DNA of 64,000 nucleotides from ZLKRG08 sp046048895 (GTDB taxonomy: Bacteria; Actinomycetota; Actinomycetes; Nanopelagicales; Nanopelagicaceae): assembly GCA_046048895.1 (NCBI GenBank), contig JBJOFF010000005.1, forward strand, positions 1-64,000, read 5' to 3'. Within the stretch, counting starts at the first letter, position 1; each line of letters opens with the position of its first letter. Made by a program: the position numbers and the translations under genes. Shown here piece after piece: positions 42,059-51,650 of the stretch. Below the pieces are notes generated by a model. It had not been told where the DNA came from, ran no database searches, and was given only the letters and a program-made list of their open reading frames with translations.

Positions 42059-43767
42059 TTAAAGAGCTTTGCTACTTCGCTAACTACTTCTCCAACCGGC
42101 ACTTCACACTTTTCGCCGGTTGCGCGGATACGGATTTCAACTTTGCCTTCAGCTAAACCTTTACCGACAATTACGATAATTGGATTACCAATTAATTCAG
42201 AGTCTTTAAATTTAACGCCAGCTGATGGATCACGACGATCATCGAGCATCACGGTGAGCCCTACTGATTCCATATCTTCGCCAATTTGAAGCGCTTTATC
42301 GAATACCGCATCTTCTCTTCCGGTAGCCACGATATGTACCATCGCTGGTGCAATCTCTGCTGGCCAATTAAGACCAATCTCATCTGCGCTCTGTTCGGCA
42401 ATTGCAGCAACTGCGCGGCTAACGCCTATTCCGTATGAACCCATCGTGACAATCTGGCTCTTGCCGTTTTGATCAAGCACCGTCAGATTTAACGCTTCGG
42501 CGTACTTACGACCCAACTGGAAGATATGGCCGATTTCGATAGCACGATCAATAACTACTTCGGTATTGCACTCAGGGCAGCTATCACCGGCGCGAACTTC
42601 TGCGGCTTCGATATAACCATCAACAATAAAGTCACGGCCATTGACCACGTTACGTGCATGGCAATCTTTCTTGTTGGCACCAGATACCCATGAGGTACCA
42701 GGTGCAACGCGAGGATCAGCAAGTAAAGTAATTTTATTTGCCTTTGCATCTTGTGGTCCGATGTAACCTTTAACCAAATTTGGAAACTTTTTGAAATCTT
42801 CCTCTTCGAAGATTCTGATTTCGTTAACGCCAGCCAAATTAGCTTCAACGCGCTTCAAATCAACTTCGCGATCACCTGGAACCAATATTGCATATGGCTG
42901 GTTATCAACCATCAGCATGATGTTCTTTAAGGTATCGCTAGCTTTATATCCGCCGCCAAATTTCTCATTCAATAAATCAACCAAGGAATCAATGGTTGGA
43001 GTATTTGGAGTATCCATTACTTCTAGCGCTGGGAAATTGCCATCTCCTGCAGGCACTACGGTCTTCATCGCCTCTACGTTTGCGGCATAGCCACACTTTG
43101 GACAGAGCACATAAGTATCTTCTCCGGTAGCACATGGCGCTAAGAACTCTTCAGATTTTGAGCCGCCCATGGCGCCAGCAGTTGCGCTGACGATATTGTA
43201 TTTAAGTCCAAGTCGTTCGAAAGTTTTTTCGTATGCATCGCGATGCTTTTGATAAGAAACTTCCAAACCTGCATCATCGACATCGAATGAATAAGAATCC
43301 TTCATCACGAATTCGCGGCCACGAATAATTCCGGAACGTGGCCTTGCTTCATCGCGATACTTGGTCTGAATTTGATAAATAGATAGCGGCAGATCTTTAT
43401 AAGATGAATATTCGCCTTTAACCATCAGCGTAAACATCTCTTCGTGGGTTGGGCCTAGTAAATAATCGGCGCCTTTGCGATCTTGCAGACGAAATAAACT
43501 TGGGCCGTATTCACTCCATCGATTGGTAGCTTCGTAGGCATCTTTTGGAAGTAACGCTGGAAAGTGCACCTCTTGGAAACCTGCAGCATCCATCTCTTCG
43601 CGGATTACCCGCTCGACATTGCGAAGTGCAATTACGCCAAGTGGCAGCCAAGAGAAAATACCTGCCGCGATAGGACGAACATAACCGGCGCGAACTAATA
43701 ATTTATGAGAAGTTACAGTGGCATCAGCTGGATCATCGCGAAGTGTGCGCAAGAAGAGCGTCGACAT
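42055..43767 (-). CDS. proS: Prolyl-tRNA synthetase
   Basis: 570 residues from ATG 43767 (MSTLFLRTLRDDPADATV). This is the bacterial type with an editing insertion: class II motifs GPTHEEMFT, RDEARPRSGIIRGREFVMKDSYSF and GSYGIGVSRAVAAIAEQ. It charges tRNA-Pro. An ATG 3 codons upstream also exists, but TAATAT ends 7 bases before 43767 and overlaps the upstream ATG. ispG ends 19 bases upstream of the start. Confidence 0.95.
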   Translation of the reverse strand: MSTLFLRTLRDDPADATVTSHKLLVRAGYVRPIAAGIFSWLPLGVIALRNVERVIREEMDAAGFQEVHFPALLPKDAYEATNRWSEYGPSLFRLQDRKGADYLLGPTHEEMFTLMVKGEYSSYKDLPLSIYQIQTKYRDEARPRSGIIRGREFVMKDSYSFDVDDAGLEVSYQKHRDAYEKTFERLGLKYNIVSATAGAMGGSKSEEFLAPCATGEDTYVLCPKCGYAANVEAMKTVVPAGDGNFPALEVMDTPNTPTIDSLVDLLNEKFGGGYKASDTLKNIMLMVDNQPYAILVPGDREVDLKRVEANLAGVNEIRIFEEEDFKKFPNLVKGYIGPQDAKANKITLLADPRVAPGTSWVSGANKKDCHARNVVNGRDFIVDGYIEAAEVRAGDSCPECNTEVVIDRAIEIGHIFQLGRKYAEALNLTVLDQNGKSQIVTMGSYGIGVSRAVAAIAEQSADEIGLNWPAEIAPAMVHIVATGREDAVFDKALQIGEDMESVGLTVMLDDRRDPSAGVKFKDSELIGNPIIVIVGKGLAEGKVEIRIRATGEKCEVPVGEVVSEVAKLFN

Positions 43768-43774
43768 TTTCAGC

Positions 43775-43780
43775 ATATTA
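43775..43780 (-). promoter_or_regulatory. -10 element TAATAT, leaderless proS start
   Basis: TAATAT on the minus strand ends 7 bases before ATG 43767 and decides the start. Confidence 0.5.
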
Positions 43781-43785
43781 GATAC

Positions 43786-44931
43786 CTACTTAACTTCAAC
43801 TTGTGGTTCGCCAGATGTAATTCCGGCCGCTTCCATCTCTTCACCAAGTCGCATCGCTTCTTCGATAAGCGTTTCAACAATCTGTGATTCTGGAACAGTT
43901 TTAATAACTTGGCCTTTAACAAAGATTTGGCCTTTGCCGTTACCAGATGCCACACCAAGATCAGCTTCGCGCGCTTCGCCTGGGCCATTAACTACGCAGC
44001 CCATAACTGCAACGCGTAGTGGCACCGTCATTCCCTGCAAACCTGCCTGCACTTTTTCGGCTAATGAATAAACATCTACCTGTGCGCGGCCACATGATGG
44101 GCAAGAGACAATCTCCAATTTGCGTTGGCGAAGTCCAAGAGATTCCAAAATTGAGATACCAACTTTTACCTCTTCAACTGGTGGCGCTGACATCGATACG
44201 CGGATGGTGTCGCCAATGCCTTCGGCAAGGAGAATTCCAAATGCCGTTGCAGATTTAATTGTCGCTTGGAAAGCAGGTCCTGCTTCGGTAACGCCTAAGT
44301 GCAACGGGTAATCGCACTTCTCTGCAAGTAATCGATAAGCCTTGACCATGGTGATTGGGTCGTGATGCTTAACTGAAATTTTAAAGTTTGAGAATCCATG
44401 CTCTTCAAATAGCGATGCTTCCCAGAGCGCGCTCTCTGCTAACGCTTCAGGGGTGGCTTTGCCATATTTTTGTAAAAGTCTTGGATCTAACGAACCGGCA
44501 TTTACACCAATTCGAATTGGAGTATTTGAAGCAAGAGCGGCTTTGGCAACTTCTTTTACCTTGTCATCAAATTGTTTGATGTTGCCTGGATTAACGCGAA
44601 CTGCAGCGCAACCAGCATCAATTGCTGCGAAGATATATTTTGGCTGGAAATGAATATCAGCAATCACTGGAATCTGTGATTTTTTAGCAATCTGTGCGAG
44701 CGCATCTGCATCATCTTGTGATGGCACTGCGACTCGAACGATTTCGCAACCAGCTGCAGTTAGCTCTGCGATCTGCTGCAATGTGGAATTTACATCTGCA
44801 GTAAGTGTGGTGCACATCGATTGCACTGATACTGGGTAATTGCTGCCAACGCCTACTTTGCCCACCATCAACTGCTTGGTCTTACGGCGCGGAGCTAGCG
44901 TCTTTAATTCAGGAATTCCCAGATCAACCAT
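43786..44931 (-). CDS. ispG: 4-hydroxy-3-methylbut-2-enyl diphosphate synthase
   Basis: A 381-residue IspG (GcpE). The [4Fe-4S] cysteines are in CPSCGRAQVDV and MGCVVNGPGEA; the N-terminal barrel has VPSQDDADALAQI and ADIHFQPKY. It performs the penultimate step of the MEP isoprenoid pathway. It follows rseP after 31 bases. The dxr gene that often neighbours these in Actinobacteria is not in the window. Confidence 0.96.
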   Translation of the reverse strand: MVDLGIPELKTLAPRRKTKQLMVGKVGVGSNYPVSVQSMCTTLTADVNSTLQQIAELTAAGCEIVRVAVPSQDDADALAQIAKKSQIPVIADIHFQPKYIFAAIDAGCAAVRVNPGNIKQFDDKVKEVAKAALASNTPIRIGVNAGSLDPRLLQKYGKATPEALAESALWEASLFEEHGFSNFKISVKHHDPITMVKAYRLLAEKCDYPLHLGVTEAGPAFQATIKSATAFGILLAEGIGDTIRVSMSAPPVEEVKVGISILESLGLRQRKLEIVSCPSCGRAQVDVYSLAEKVQAGLQGMTVPLRVAVMGCVVNGPGEAREADLGVASGNGKGQIFVKGQVIKTVPESQIVETLIEEAMRLGEEMEAAGITSGEPQVEVK

Positions 44932-44962
44932 GAAGCGTATTCTGCCTTAAAGCAGCGTAACT

Positions 44963-46153
44963 TTAGAAATTTAGCGAGACTGGATTGACGATGTCGGCTA
45001 TGAGTAAGAGCACCGTAAGCCCAACTAAGAGGGCGAAGACCAGCGCGGTAATTGGCGTCAATTTATTGATATCAATTGGGGCTGGTTTTTCGCGACCGCG
45101 AAGTTTGGCGAAGCGATAGCGAATTGCATCTGCAATTGCGATAGCCATATGTCCACCATCGAGTGGAAGTAATGGCAGTAAATTAAAGATTCCGACGAAG
45201 ATATTTAGAGATGCCACCATCATTAAAAATAGCGTGATCTGATTTGCAGTATCTAACTTCGCGCTGCTGGTGATTTCGCCAGATGCGCGAGCGACGCCAA
45301 CAATTCCGACTGGGCCATTTGGATCACGCGGTGCATCACCGAATGTTTCGCGCACTAATTCTGGAACCATCGCTGGTAGGCGAAATAGCGCTTTCACGCT
45401 CTCTTTGATCATGTACCAAGTAACTGAACCAGAATCTTTTACAGATTCGAAGAATGGTTGGCGATAAGTAGCTTGCTCTGCCACGAAGCCCACAAATGAA
45501 TAGGTGTATTCATCAATGGTGCGATCGGTTGGAGTAATTTTTAAATCGATAGTTTGATCGCCGCGCTTAACGGTAAAGGTAAATTCTTGACCAGATTTAT
45601 CACGAATCGCAGTTAGATCTTCTGCGAAATTATTAGGAGTTGTCGCTTTGTCATTGATAGCAATTACCTGATCCCCTGATTTTAGTCCGCCCTTTACCGC
45701 TGGCGAAATTGGATCACTGCTCTTGCAAACGGTCGTCGAAGATACACACGGGACAATCTCTTGAATGGTGCTAGACATTGATTGGAAACCAATTCCGGCA
45801 AACATCACCAAGATCATTACAAAGCCGAGAATAAAATGGTTAAAAGATCCAGCGCCAAGCACCAATAACTTCTTTGGAGTTGAGGCGATTACGAATGCAC
45901 GTCCGGCTTCACCTTCGGGCATCTCATCATGAACTGTCATGCCTTCGATGCGGCAGTAACCACCGGCAGGAATTGCTTTGATTCCGAATTCAGTTTCGCC
46001 GCGCTGCGTAGACCAGATGCGTTTACCGAAACCTAAGAAGAATTCGGTGACTTTCATTCCGAACTTCTTAGCGAAGATGTAATGGCCGAATTCATGCACC
46101 ATCACTGAAAAAAGTAGCGCCGCAACAAATAACAAAATTCCGACAAGTGCCAA
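44963..46153 (-). CDS. rseP: Site-2 protease, RseP family
   Basis: A 396-residue membrane metalloprotease. The zinc motif HEFGH (His20, Glu21, His24) is in the first membrane segment, a PDZ domain is in the middle (AVKGGLKSGDQVIAIND), and LLPLLPLDGGHM is the second metal-site region. It cleaves membrane-anchored regulators. The start is TTG with a strong AGGAGG site 5 bases upstream. It is the first gene of the rseP-ispG unit and diverges from gabT. Confidence 0.94.
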   Translation of the reverse strand: MALVGILLFVAALLFSVMVHEFGHYIFAKKFGMKVTEFFLGFGKRIWSTQRGETEFGIKAIPAGGYCRIEGMTVHDEMPEGEAGRAFVIASTPKKLLVLGAGSFNHFILGFVMILVMFAGIGFQSMSSTIQEIVPCVSSTTVCKSSDPISPAVKGGLKSGDQVIAINDKATTPNNFAEDLTAIRDKSGQEFTFTVKRGDQTIDLKITPTDRTIDEYTYSFVGFVAEQATYRQPFFESVKDSGSVTWYMIKESVKALFRLPAMVPELVRETFGDAPRDPNGPVGIVGVARASGEITSSAKLDTANQITLFLMMVASLNIFVGIFNLLPLLPLDGGHMAIAIADAIRYRFAKLRGREKPAPIDINKLTPITALVFALLVGLTVLLLIADIVNPVSLNF

Positions 46154-46224
46154 AATAGCCTCCTAGTTGGCGAAATCATTGCTCACGGGTACGACGTTTG
46201 ATGGCAATACTCTCACGCCTTCGC

Positions 46225-46230
46225 TAAACT
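46225..46230 (+). promoter_or_regulatory. -10 element TAAACT, leaderless gabT start
   Basis: TAAACT ends 6 bases before the gabT ATG at 46237. Confidence 0.6.
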
Positions 46231-46236
46231 AGAAAA

Positions 46237-47556
46237 ATGAACGTGCCGCAGCAACGCAAACTTGTAACCGAAATCCCAGGTCCAAAGTCTCAGGAAATTA
46301 TCAAGCGTCGAAGTGAAGCGGTCTCCGCATCCCTTGGAATGGCACTTCCCGCTGTTGTTACCCATGCATCAGGTGGCATCTTGCTGGATGTCGATGGCAA
46401 TCAGATCATCGATATGGGTTCAGGTATCGCAGTGGTTAACGTCGGAAATAGTGCGCCAAAAGTTGTCGAGCGAGTGCAGAAACAAGTCGCAGATTTCACT
46501 CACACCTGTTTCATGATCGCTCCTTACGAGGGATATATCGAAGTTTGCGAAGCGCTAAATGAATTAACGCCAGGTAATTTCAAGAAGAAGAGCGCCCTCT
46601 TTAACTCTGGCGCAGAAGCTCTAGAGAATGCGGTAAAGATTGCGCGCCATTACACCAAGCGCCAAGCTGTTGTGGTTTTCGAACATGGTTATCACGGCCG
46701 CACTAATTTAACTATGGCGATGACGGCCAAGAACATGCCTTACAAAGAGGGCTTTGGTCCATTTACTCCAGAAATTTATCGTATGCCGATGGCGTATCCA
46801 TTCCGCCACGAAGGAAATATCGAACATGCGCTAGATGAAGTAATTCATAAAATTGAAAAAGAGATTGGCGGAAAGAATCTTGCGGCGATCTGTATCGAAC
46901 CAATTCAAGGTGAAGGTGGATTTATCGTGCCACCTAAAGGATTTCTTCCTGGCTTGGCTAAGTTCGCTAAAGATAATGGCGCGCTATTTATCGCGGATGA
47001 AGTTCAGACTGGTTTTGCACGCACCGGACAGTGGTTTGCTTCCGAAGATGAGGGCGTCGAACCAGATTTAATAACTACCGCTAAAGGTATTGCTGGTGGT
47101 CTACCACTTGCTGCAGTTACTGGCCGCGCAGAGATTATGGATGAGATTCACCCATCTGGTCTTGGCGGAACATACGGCGGAAACCCAATCGCTTGCGCGG
47201 CTGCTATCGGCGCCATCGAAACCATAAAATCCGAAAACTTAATAAATCGCGCTAAAGAGATCGGCAAAATCATGGTCGATGCGCTTACCGAAATGCAGAA
47301 GAAGTACCCAGTTATCGGAGAGATTCGCGGCCGCGGCGCCATGATTGCAATCGAATTGGTGCAACCTGGCAGCAAAGAACCTAATGGCGAGATCATGGGC
47401 AAAGTTGTTAAGTACGCACAAACTAAAGGCGTGCTCTTCTTAACTGCCGGAACTTACGGAAACGTGCTTCGCTTCTTGCCACCGCTAGTAATTAGCGATG
47501 AACTCGTTACGGATGCGATGAGCGTTCTTGATGAAGCTTTCGCAAACGTTAAGTAA
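46237..47556 (+). CDS. gabT: 4-aminobutyrate aminotransferase
   Basis: A 439-residue class III aminotransferase. PLP lysine is Lys283 (TTAKGIAGGLPLAAV), the ring-binding Asp is Asp254 (IADEVQTGFARTGQ), and the opening KLVTEIPGPKSQEIIKRR is typical of actinobacterial GabT. It moves the amino group from GABA to 2-oxoglutarate, giving succinate semialdehyde. A related putrescine transaminase cannot be excluded. It is the only plus-strand gene of the polyamine block, and its stop abuts the stop of the convergent 47557 gene. No succinate-semialdehyde dehydrogenase is certain here, but the ALDH at 54928 might also serve. Confidence 0.87.
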   Translation: MNVPQQRKLVTEIPGPKSQEIIKRRSEAVSASLGMALPAVVTHASGGILLDVDGNQIIDMGSGIAVVNVGNSAPKVVERVQKQVADFTHTCFMIAPYEGYIEVCEALNELTPGNFKKKSALFNSGAEALENAVKIARHYTKRQAVVVFEHGYHGRTNLTMAMTAKNMPYKEGFGPFTPEIYRMPMAYPFRHEGNIEHALDEVIHKIEKEIGGKNLAAICIEPIQGEGGFIVPPKGFLPGLAKFAKDNGALFIADEVQTGFARTGQWFASEDEGVEPDLITTAKGIAGGLPLAAVTGRAEIMDEIHPSGLGGTYGGNPIACAAAIGAIETIKSENLINRAKEIGKIMVDALTEMQKKYPVIGEIRGRGAMIAIELVQPGSKEPNGEIMGKVVKYAQTKGVLFLTAGTYGNVLRFLPPLVISDELVTDAMSVLDEAFANVK

Positions 47557-48684
47557 TTACTTCTTCTTGTAACCAGCTGGACATTTAGGATTGACAGAAG
47601 TTACTTTTTTAAGTGTCTTACCTTTCACACAAGTGATAGTAATTTTCTTTGCAGAAATCTTTGAACTAACCGTTGGGCTTGCACTCACCTTTGGCGCATC
47701 AATACTAGAAGTAGTCGGTGTTGGAGATGGGCTAACAGATTCTGTCGCAATAGGTGTTGGAGTTGGTGTTGGAGTTGGAGTAGCTTGAACTTCAGCAAGC
47801 TTCAATGTGGCGCGCTTCAGGGTATAAACGCGATCTACCACCATACCTGGTGCCGCTGATGCATAATAAATTCGCCAAGTATCTTTTGCTATTTCGTAAC
47901 CAGTTGGATCTAGCGCTGATTCATTGGAACTTGAGATCGAATTTTCATTAAGAGCCCAAGTTAAGCCATCACGAGAAGTTGCCATATAGAGCTTTTGAGT
48001 TCCTGCGCCAGGACCAGTAGAAACCATCATGATCCAATCTCCATCTTGTGCACGAAGAATTTCTGAATCAACGTAGCCTCCCGTAAGTCTCAAACCTGGA
48101 TCACGTTTAAAAGTAGTTGCTGAGCTATCTGTTGAAGTTGCACTCACCAAAGCTTCAGGTAATCTAGGTTTTCCAGTAGCTAAATCTTTTAACACCCAAT
48201 AAATGCGCACTCTTCCATCTGGAAGGACGACGGCATCCGGTACTCCCCAAGCTCCTTCATTCTGACTTGCAATTGAACCCTCAACGTCAATCGCACTAAC
48301 GCTTCCGTGTGAAAGTCCATCTGCGCCTAAAGTAGCGAATTTAATGCTCTTTCCAGATGGTCCCATTTCAACAAAGAAGACTTTTCGCACACCATTTTTA
48401 AGCGTGACAATGGTCGCGTCTGAACCGAACCTAGAAGTAATTGATTTTCGAGTGCAACTTCCTTCAACGCAATCAACAACCATGATGGGATCTGGAAGTG
48501 CAGATTCGCTAGCAAAATATAAGCGATCTGCACCGTTCTCTATTTTTTCAGCGTAGGGGCTCACTCCCTTTAGATTTAAAGTAACGCTATCTTCAGTTAG
48601 GGTCCAAACTTGATCGGCAAATGAGTTTGTGGAAATAATTGATAGCCCTAAAACTGCGATAATTGAAACAACTATTTTTTTCAT
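47557..48684 (-). CDS. Secreted protein with BNR/GH43-like repeats and a NPKCPAGYKKK tail
   Basis: A 375-residue protein. Signal peptide MKKIVVSIIAVLGLSIISTNSFA (1-23). The body (about 30-300) has repeated blade-like stretches (ENGADRLYFASESALPDPIMVV..., GDWIMMVSTGPGAGTQKLYMATSRDGLTW), suggesting a beta-propeller of the glycosidase/BNR kind, but no catalytic set is clear. A Pro/Thr/Ser linker (TPTPTPTPTP, about 305-340) leads to a C-terminal module with CVKGKTLKK and NPKCPAGYKKK. The same tail ends the 49726 protein. It follows speB after 33 bases with AAAGGG upstream, so it is in that operon. Its role is unknown. Confidence 0.7.
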   Translation of the reverse strand: MKKIVVSIIAVLGLSIISTNSFADQVWTLTEDSVTLNLKGVSPYAEKIENGADRLYFASESALPDPIMVVDCVEGSCTRKSITSRFGSDATIVTLKNGVRKVFFVEMGPSGKSIKFATLGADGLSHGSVSAIDVEGSIASQNEGAWGVPDAVVLPDGRVRIYWVLKDLATGKPRLPEALVSATSTDSSATTFKRDPGLRLTGGYVDSEILRAQDGDWIMMVSTGPGAGTQKLYMATSRDGLTWALNENSISSSNESALDPTGYEIAKDTWRIYYASAAPGMVVDRVYTLKRATLKLAEVQATPTPTPTPTPIATESVSPSPTPTTSSIDAPKVSASPTVSSKISAKKITITCVKGKTLKKVTSVNPKCPAGYKKK

Positions 48685-48717
48685 TTCTACCCTTTTGTTA
48701 ATTGGTGCTTTTAATCT

Positions 48718-49716
48718 TTACCGATCTAGCAGATTACGGGTGGGGCTATATGTCCCACCCTTTTTGCGTAACGCAATTGCACTGAGCGCTTCTAGCACTA
48801 CGCGATTAGCCAAGATTGCAGTGATATCGGCGCTATCAAATGGTGGCGCTACTTCGACTACATCAATTCCCACAACTGGAAGTTCTAAACAGATTCTTCG
48901 AACTGCTTCTAACACTTCGCGAGATGTCATTCCCCCAGGTTCTGGAGTTCCGGTACCTGGCGCCATTCCTGGATCAACAACATCGATATCTACAGATAAG
49001 AAAACTCCATCACAACCATCGGTTAGCGTTGCAAAAGATTCATCTAAAACTGCTTTTAATCCACGGTGATGTATCTCTGTCATTTCATAAGAGCGCATAC
49101 CTTGATCGCGCATCCAATTTAAAGTTGCATCATCTGGCCAGTATCCACGTAAACCTAATTGCAAGAAGCGATCTCCGCGTACATGACCGTTTTCGATTAA
49201 ACGACGCATCGGTGTTCCGTGCCCAACTAGCGCGCCCCATTGATCAGTTCCAGTATCCGCATGTGCATCAAAGTGCACCATTGAAATCTTGCCGTTACCA
49301 CGGTGGTTGGCGATACCTGCAACATCGGCAGAGGCGATGGAATGATCTCCACCAAGCACTACTGCAATCGCACCAGCGCGAGATATCTTTTCAGTGGCTT
49401 CAGCTAGTAGCGCTAATGAACTCTCTAGATTTCCACCATTCATTAATAAATCGCCCGCATCAACGACCTTCATATCTTTTAAACCATCAGTTCGCAGCGC
49501 TAAATGTGGACGTTCTCCATCATGAGGAAGGTAATCCCCCATACGAATAGCTTGTGGACCAAATTTTGCGCCACTTCGATGAGATGTCCCGGAATCAATT
49601 GGCGCACCAACAATTACGACATCAGCATCCTTATATGTCTCTGGTTTATCTAGATCGCATCTTTCAATTCCTAGAAAGGTGAAATCCGGGCCATACATAT
49701 TTCCGTGGTTGGTCAT
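48718..49716 (-). CDS. speB: Arginase-family ureohydrolase, agmatinase-like
   Basis: A 332-residue binuclear manganese hydrolase. The ligands are all present: His125 (GGDHS), Asp150, His152 and Asp154 (FDAHADT), Asp243 and Asp245 (SVDIDVVDPG). It removes urea from a guanidino substrate. Next to a polyamine importer, ALDH and GabT, agmatine (to putrescine) or 4-guanidinobutyrate (to GABA) are the likeliest substrates; sequence alone does not separate them. TAAGAT, overlapping the stop of the upstream 49726 gene, ends 6 bases before the ATG. Confidence 0.85.
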   Translation of the reverse strand: MTNHGNMYGPDFTFLGIERCDLDKPETYKDADVVIVGAPIDSGTSHRSGAKFGPQAIRMGDYLPHDGERPHLALRTDGLKDMKVVDAGDLLMNGGNLESSLALLAEATEKISRAGAIAVVLGGDHSIASADVAGIANHRGNGKISMVHFDAHADTGTDQWGALVGHGTPMRRLIENGHVRGDRFLQLGLRGYWPDDATLNWMRDQGMRSYEMTEIHHRGLKAVLDESFATLTDGCDGVFLSVDIDVVDPGMAPGTGTPEPGGMTSREVLEAVRRICLELPVVGIDVVEVAPPFDSADITAILANRVVLEALSAIALRKKGGTYSPTRNLLDR

Positions 49717-49722
49717 GGGAAT

Positions 49723-49728
49723 ATCTTA
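49723..49728 (-). promoter_or_regulatory. -10 element TAAGAT, leaderless speB start
   Basis: TAAGAT on the minus strand ends 6 bases before the speB ATG; its first three bases are the stop codon of the 49726 gene. Confidence 0.55.
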
Positions 49729-50859
49729 TTTCTTTTTATATCCTGCTGGGCATTTTGGATTTAAACCGCTTATTTTCTTAATAGCTGTTCCCTTGACACA
49801 AACTATTTTTATAAAAGTTTTATTTTGTTGCCCAGAAGTGGGTTGCGTTATTAAAAATTTTGCCACTTCAAATCCAGACGAATCAATGCTCACTTCACAG
49901 GGGTAAAAATTAGTAGTGTAATTGTGCAAAGACTGATATGGATTATCTCGAGTCAAACAGCTATCACCCTTTGATGGATTTAATTGAATGTCAAAGAACG
50001 GAAAATTGCTAGATGCTGCACCTTGATAGCAAACAGAATTTTCTGGTTTAGTTAAAGACCACGCTAAATCTAAGACACCTCTTTTTGTATTACTAATAGA
50101 CCATTTTCTGCTTTTGCTAGACACTTCCTTAATGTGACTAACGAATGAATTTAAGGAATTTATGCAACTTTCTTTACTTAAGAAATTTATCTGCTGAACT
50201 TGCGGATTACTCAAGTAATATTGATTAATTAAGTCTTCCATAGATTTAGTCTCAATTTTATAGTTTGGTATTACGGATTTTCTCTCATAAACCGTCAAAG
50301 GTTTACATCCATTTACATTAATTGTAATTTCTACAGCTAATATTTTTCCTGGAGTTAAACCGAATCTACTAGATTGCGTCAAATTGAAATATCTATCAAA
50401 TCCTTGAACCCTAGAAAAAGTTGATGGATCGTTATACGCGATTACTGGAACTGTCAATTGGGGTTCGTAATACTCCTTAAGGTTCCCCGGGTGAGTTGCA
50501 ATAAGTCCTTTCCAGTCTTTCCCATTGGTCGAAACTTTCCATCCACTTTGAATAACTAATTGAGCACCGTAAGACTTATATTCTTCGAAATAACTCGAAG
50601 GAACAGGAAGATTGTAATCTCTGATCAGAAGAAACTCCTGGCCTTGCGAAATTGCCTTACTTAACTCTTGAAATCTGGATTCAGGAATTCTGCTCACTAA
50701 ATCACTTGGCAAAGGAGTACTTGAGATCACGGAAACGTTTCCTGGTGATTGACTTATTTCCCAACTATCTGGACATTCAATTGCACTCGCAGTTGATACA
50801 TTGAAAAAAACATTTATTAGTATAGAAATCAGAAATAAAATAAAACTCTTTTTGATCAT
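49726..50859 (-). CDS. Secreted protein of unknown function with a NPKCPAGYKKK tail, in the pot operon
   Basis: A 377-residue protein with a signal peptide (MIKKSFILFLISILINVFFNVSTASA, 1-26). The body is not in a family I recognise; four or more cysteines are spread through it. The C-terminal 25 residues (CVKGTAIKK ... NPKCPAGYKKK) match the tail of the 47557 protein at 17 of 25 positions. The start ATG overlaps the potC stop by 4 bases, so it is coupled to the polyamine transporter. The codons here are AT-richer than in its neighbours. Confidence 0.75.
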   Translation of the reverse strand: MIKKSFILFLISILINVFFNVSTASAIECPDSWEISQSPGNVSVISSTPLPSDLVSRIPESRFQELSKAISQGQEFLLIRDYNLPVPSSYFEEYKSYGAQLVIQSGWKVSTNGKDWKGLIATHPGNLKEYYEPQLTVPVIAYNDPSTFSRVQGFDRYFNLTQSSRFGLTPGKILAVEITINVNGCKPLTVYERKSVIPNYKIETKSMEDLINQYYLSNPQVQQINFLSKESCINSLNSFVSHIKEVSSKSRKWSISNTKRGVLDLAWSLTKPENSVCYQGAASSNFPFFDIQLNPSKGDSCLTRDNPYQSLHNYTTNFYPCEVSIDSSGFEVAKFLITQPTSGQQNKTFIKIVCVKGTAIKKISGLNPKCPAGYKKK

Positions 50860-51650
50860 GAATTTGATTTTCTACGCCCAACGAATTGGCCAGCGATAAC
50901 AATGGCAAGAGCGATAAAGAACATCATTGAACCGATGACATTTGCTTGTGGTGGAATGCCACGAGCACTAGATACATATACGAACTTCGGGAAAGTCATC
51001 ATGGTGCCGGAGTTAAAGTTGGTAATAATGAAATCATCGAATGACAAGCTAAATGCAAGTAGCGCTGCTGCTGCGATACCTGGCATAACTAGCGGCAAAG
51101 TCACGCGGCGGAAAGTTTCGAATTCATTGGCATACAGATCCATCGCAGCTTGTTCTAAGCGCGGATCAAGAGATGCGATACGTGCTTTAACGGTAACGAC
51201 CACGAATGAGATACAGAAAACGGTATGCGCGATGATGGTGGTTAAGAAACCTGGATTGATCTGAAATGTTAAAAACATTCCAAGAAGTGATGCACCCATA
51301 ACTACTTCTGGAGTTGCCATAGGTAAAAAGATCAAAAGATTAGTAGTTGAGCGACCTTTAAATGAGTGGCGACCAAGTGCAAATGCAATCAGCGTGCCAA
51401 GAATGGTGGCAAAGATGGTTGCAATTAAGCCTACTTGTATGGAATTTCCAAGTGCGCGGCAGACATCTGGAGCACCACAAGGATTTTGCCAGTTAGCAAA
51501 GGTAAAACCTTTCCAAACCAAATTAGATTTGCCGGAATCATTAAATGAGAAGGCAAAGGTGTATGCAATTGGAATGAATAGATAAGTAAATCCAAGTACC
51601 GCATAGATACGGATTAAGTTATTGCCAAACCAGCGCCAGATCTTGGTCAT
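50856..51650 (-). CDS. potC: Spermidine/putrescine ABC transporter permease PotC
   Basis: A 264-residue permease with six hydrophobic segments. The ATPase-contact loop EQAAMDLYANEFETFRRVTLPLVMPGI fits the EAA motif. SFDDFIITNF is typical of PotC. It imports polyamines with PotABD. It overlaps potB and the secreted-protein gene by 4 bases each. Confidence 0.92.
   Translation of the reverse strand: MTKIWRWFGNNLIRIYAVLGFTYLFIPIAYTFAFSFNDSGKSNLVWKGFTFANWQNPCGAPDVCRALGNSIQVGLIATIFATILGTLIAFALGRHSFKGRSTTNLLIFLPMATPEVVMGASLLGMFLTFQINPGFLTTIIAHTVFCISFVVVTVKARIASLDPRLEQAAMDLYANEFETFRRVTLPLVMPGIAAAALLAFSLSFDDFIITNFNSGTMMTFPKFVYVSSARGIPPQANVIGSMMFFIALAIVIAGQFVGRRKSNS

Noticed and set aside
48840..49550. 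A 236-codon plus-strand frame opposite speB
   Set aside because: It is rich in His, Leu and Gln as expected of an antisense frame, and speB carries every metal ligand.
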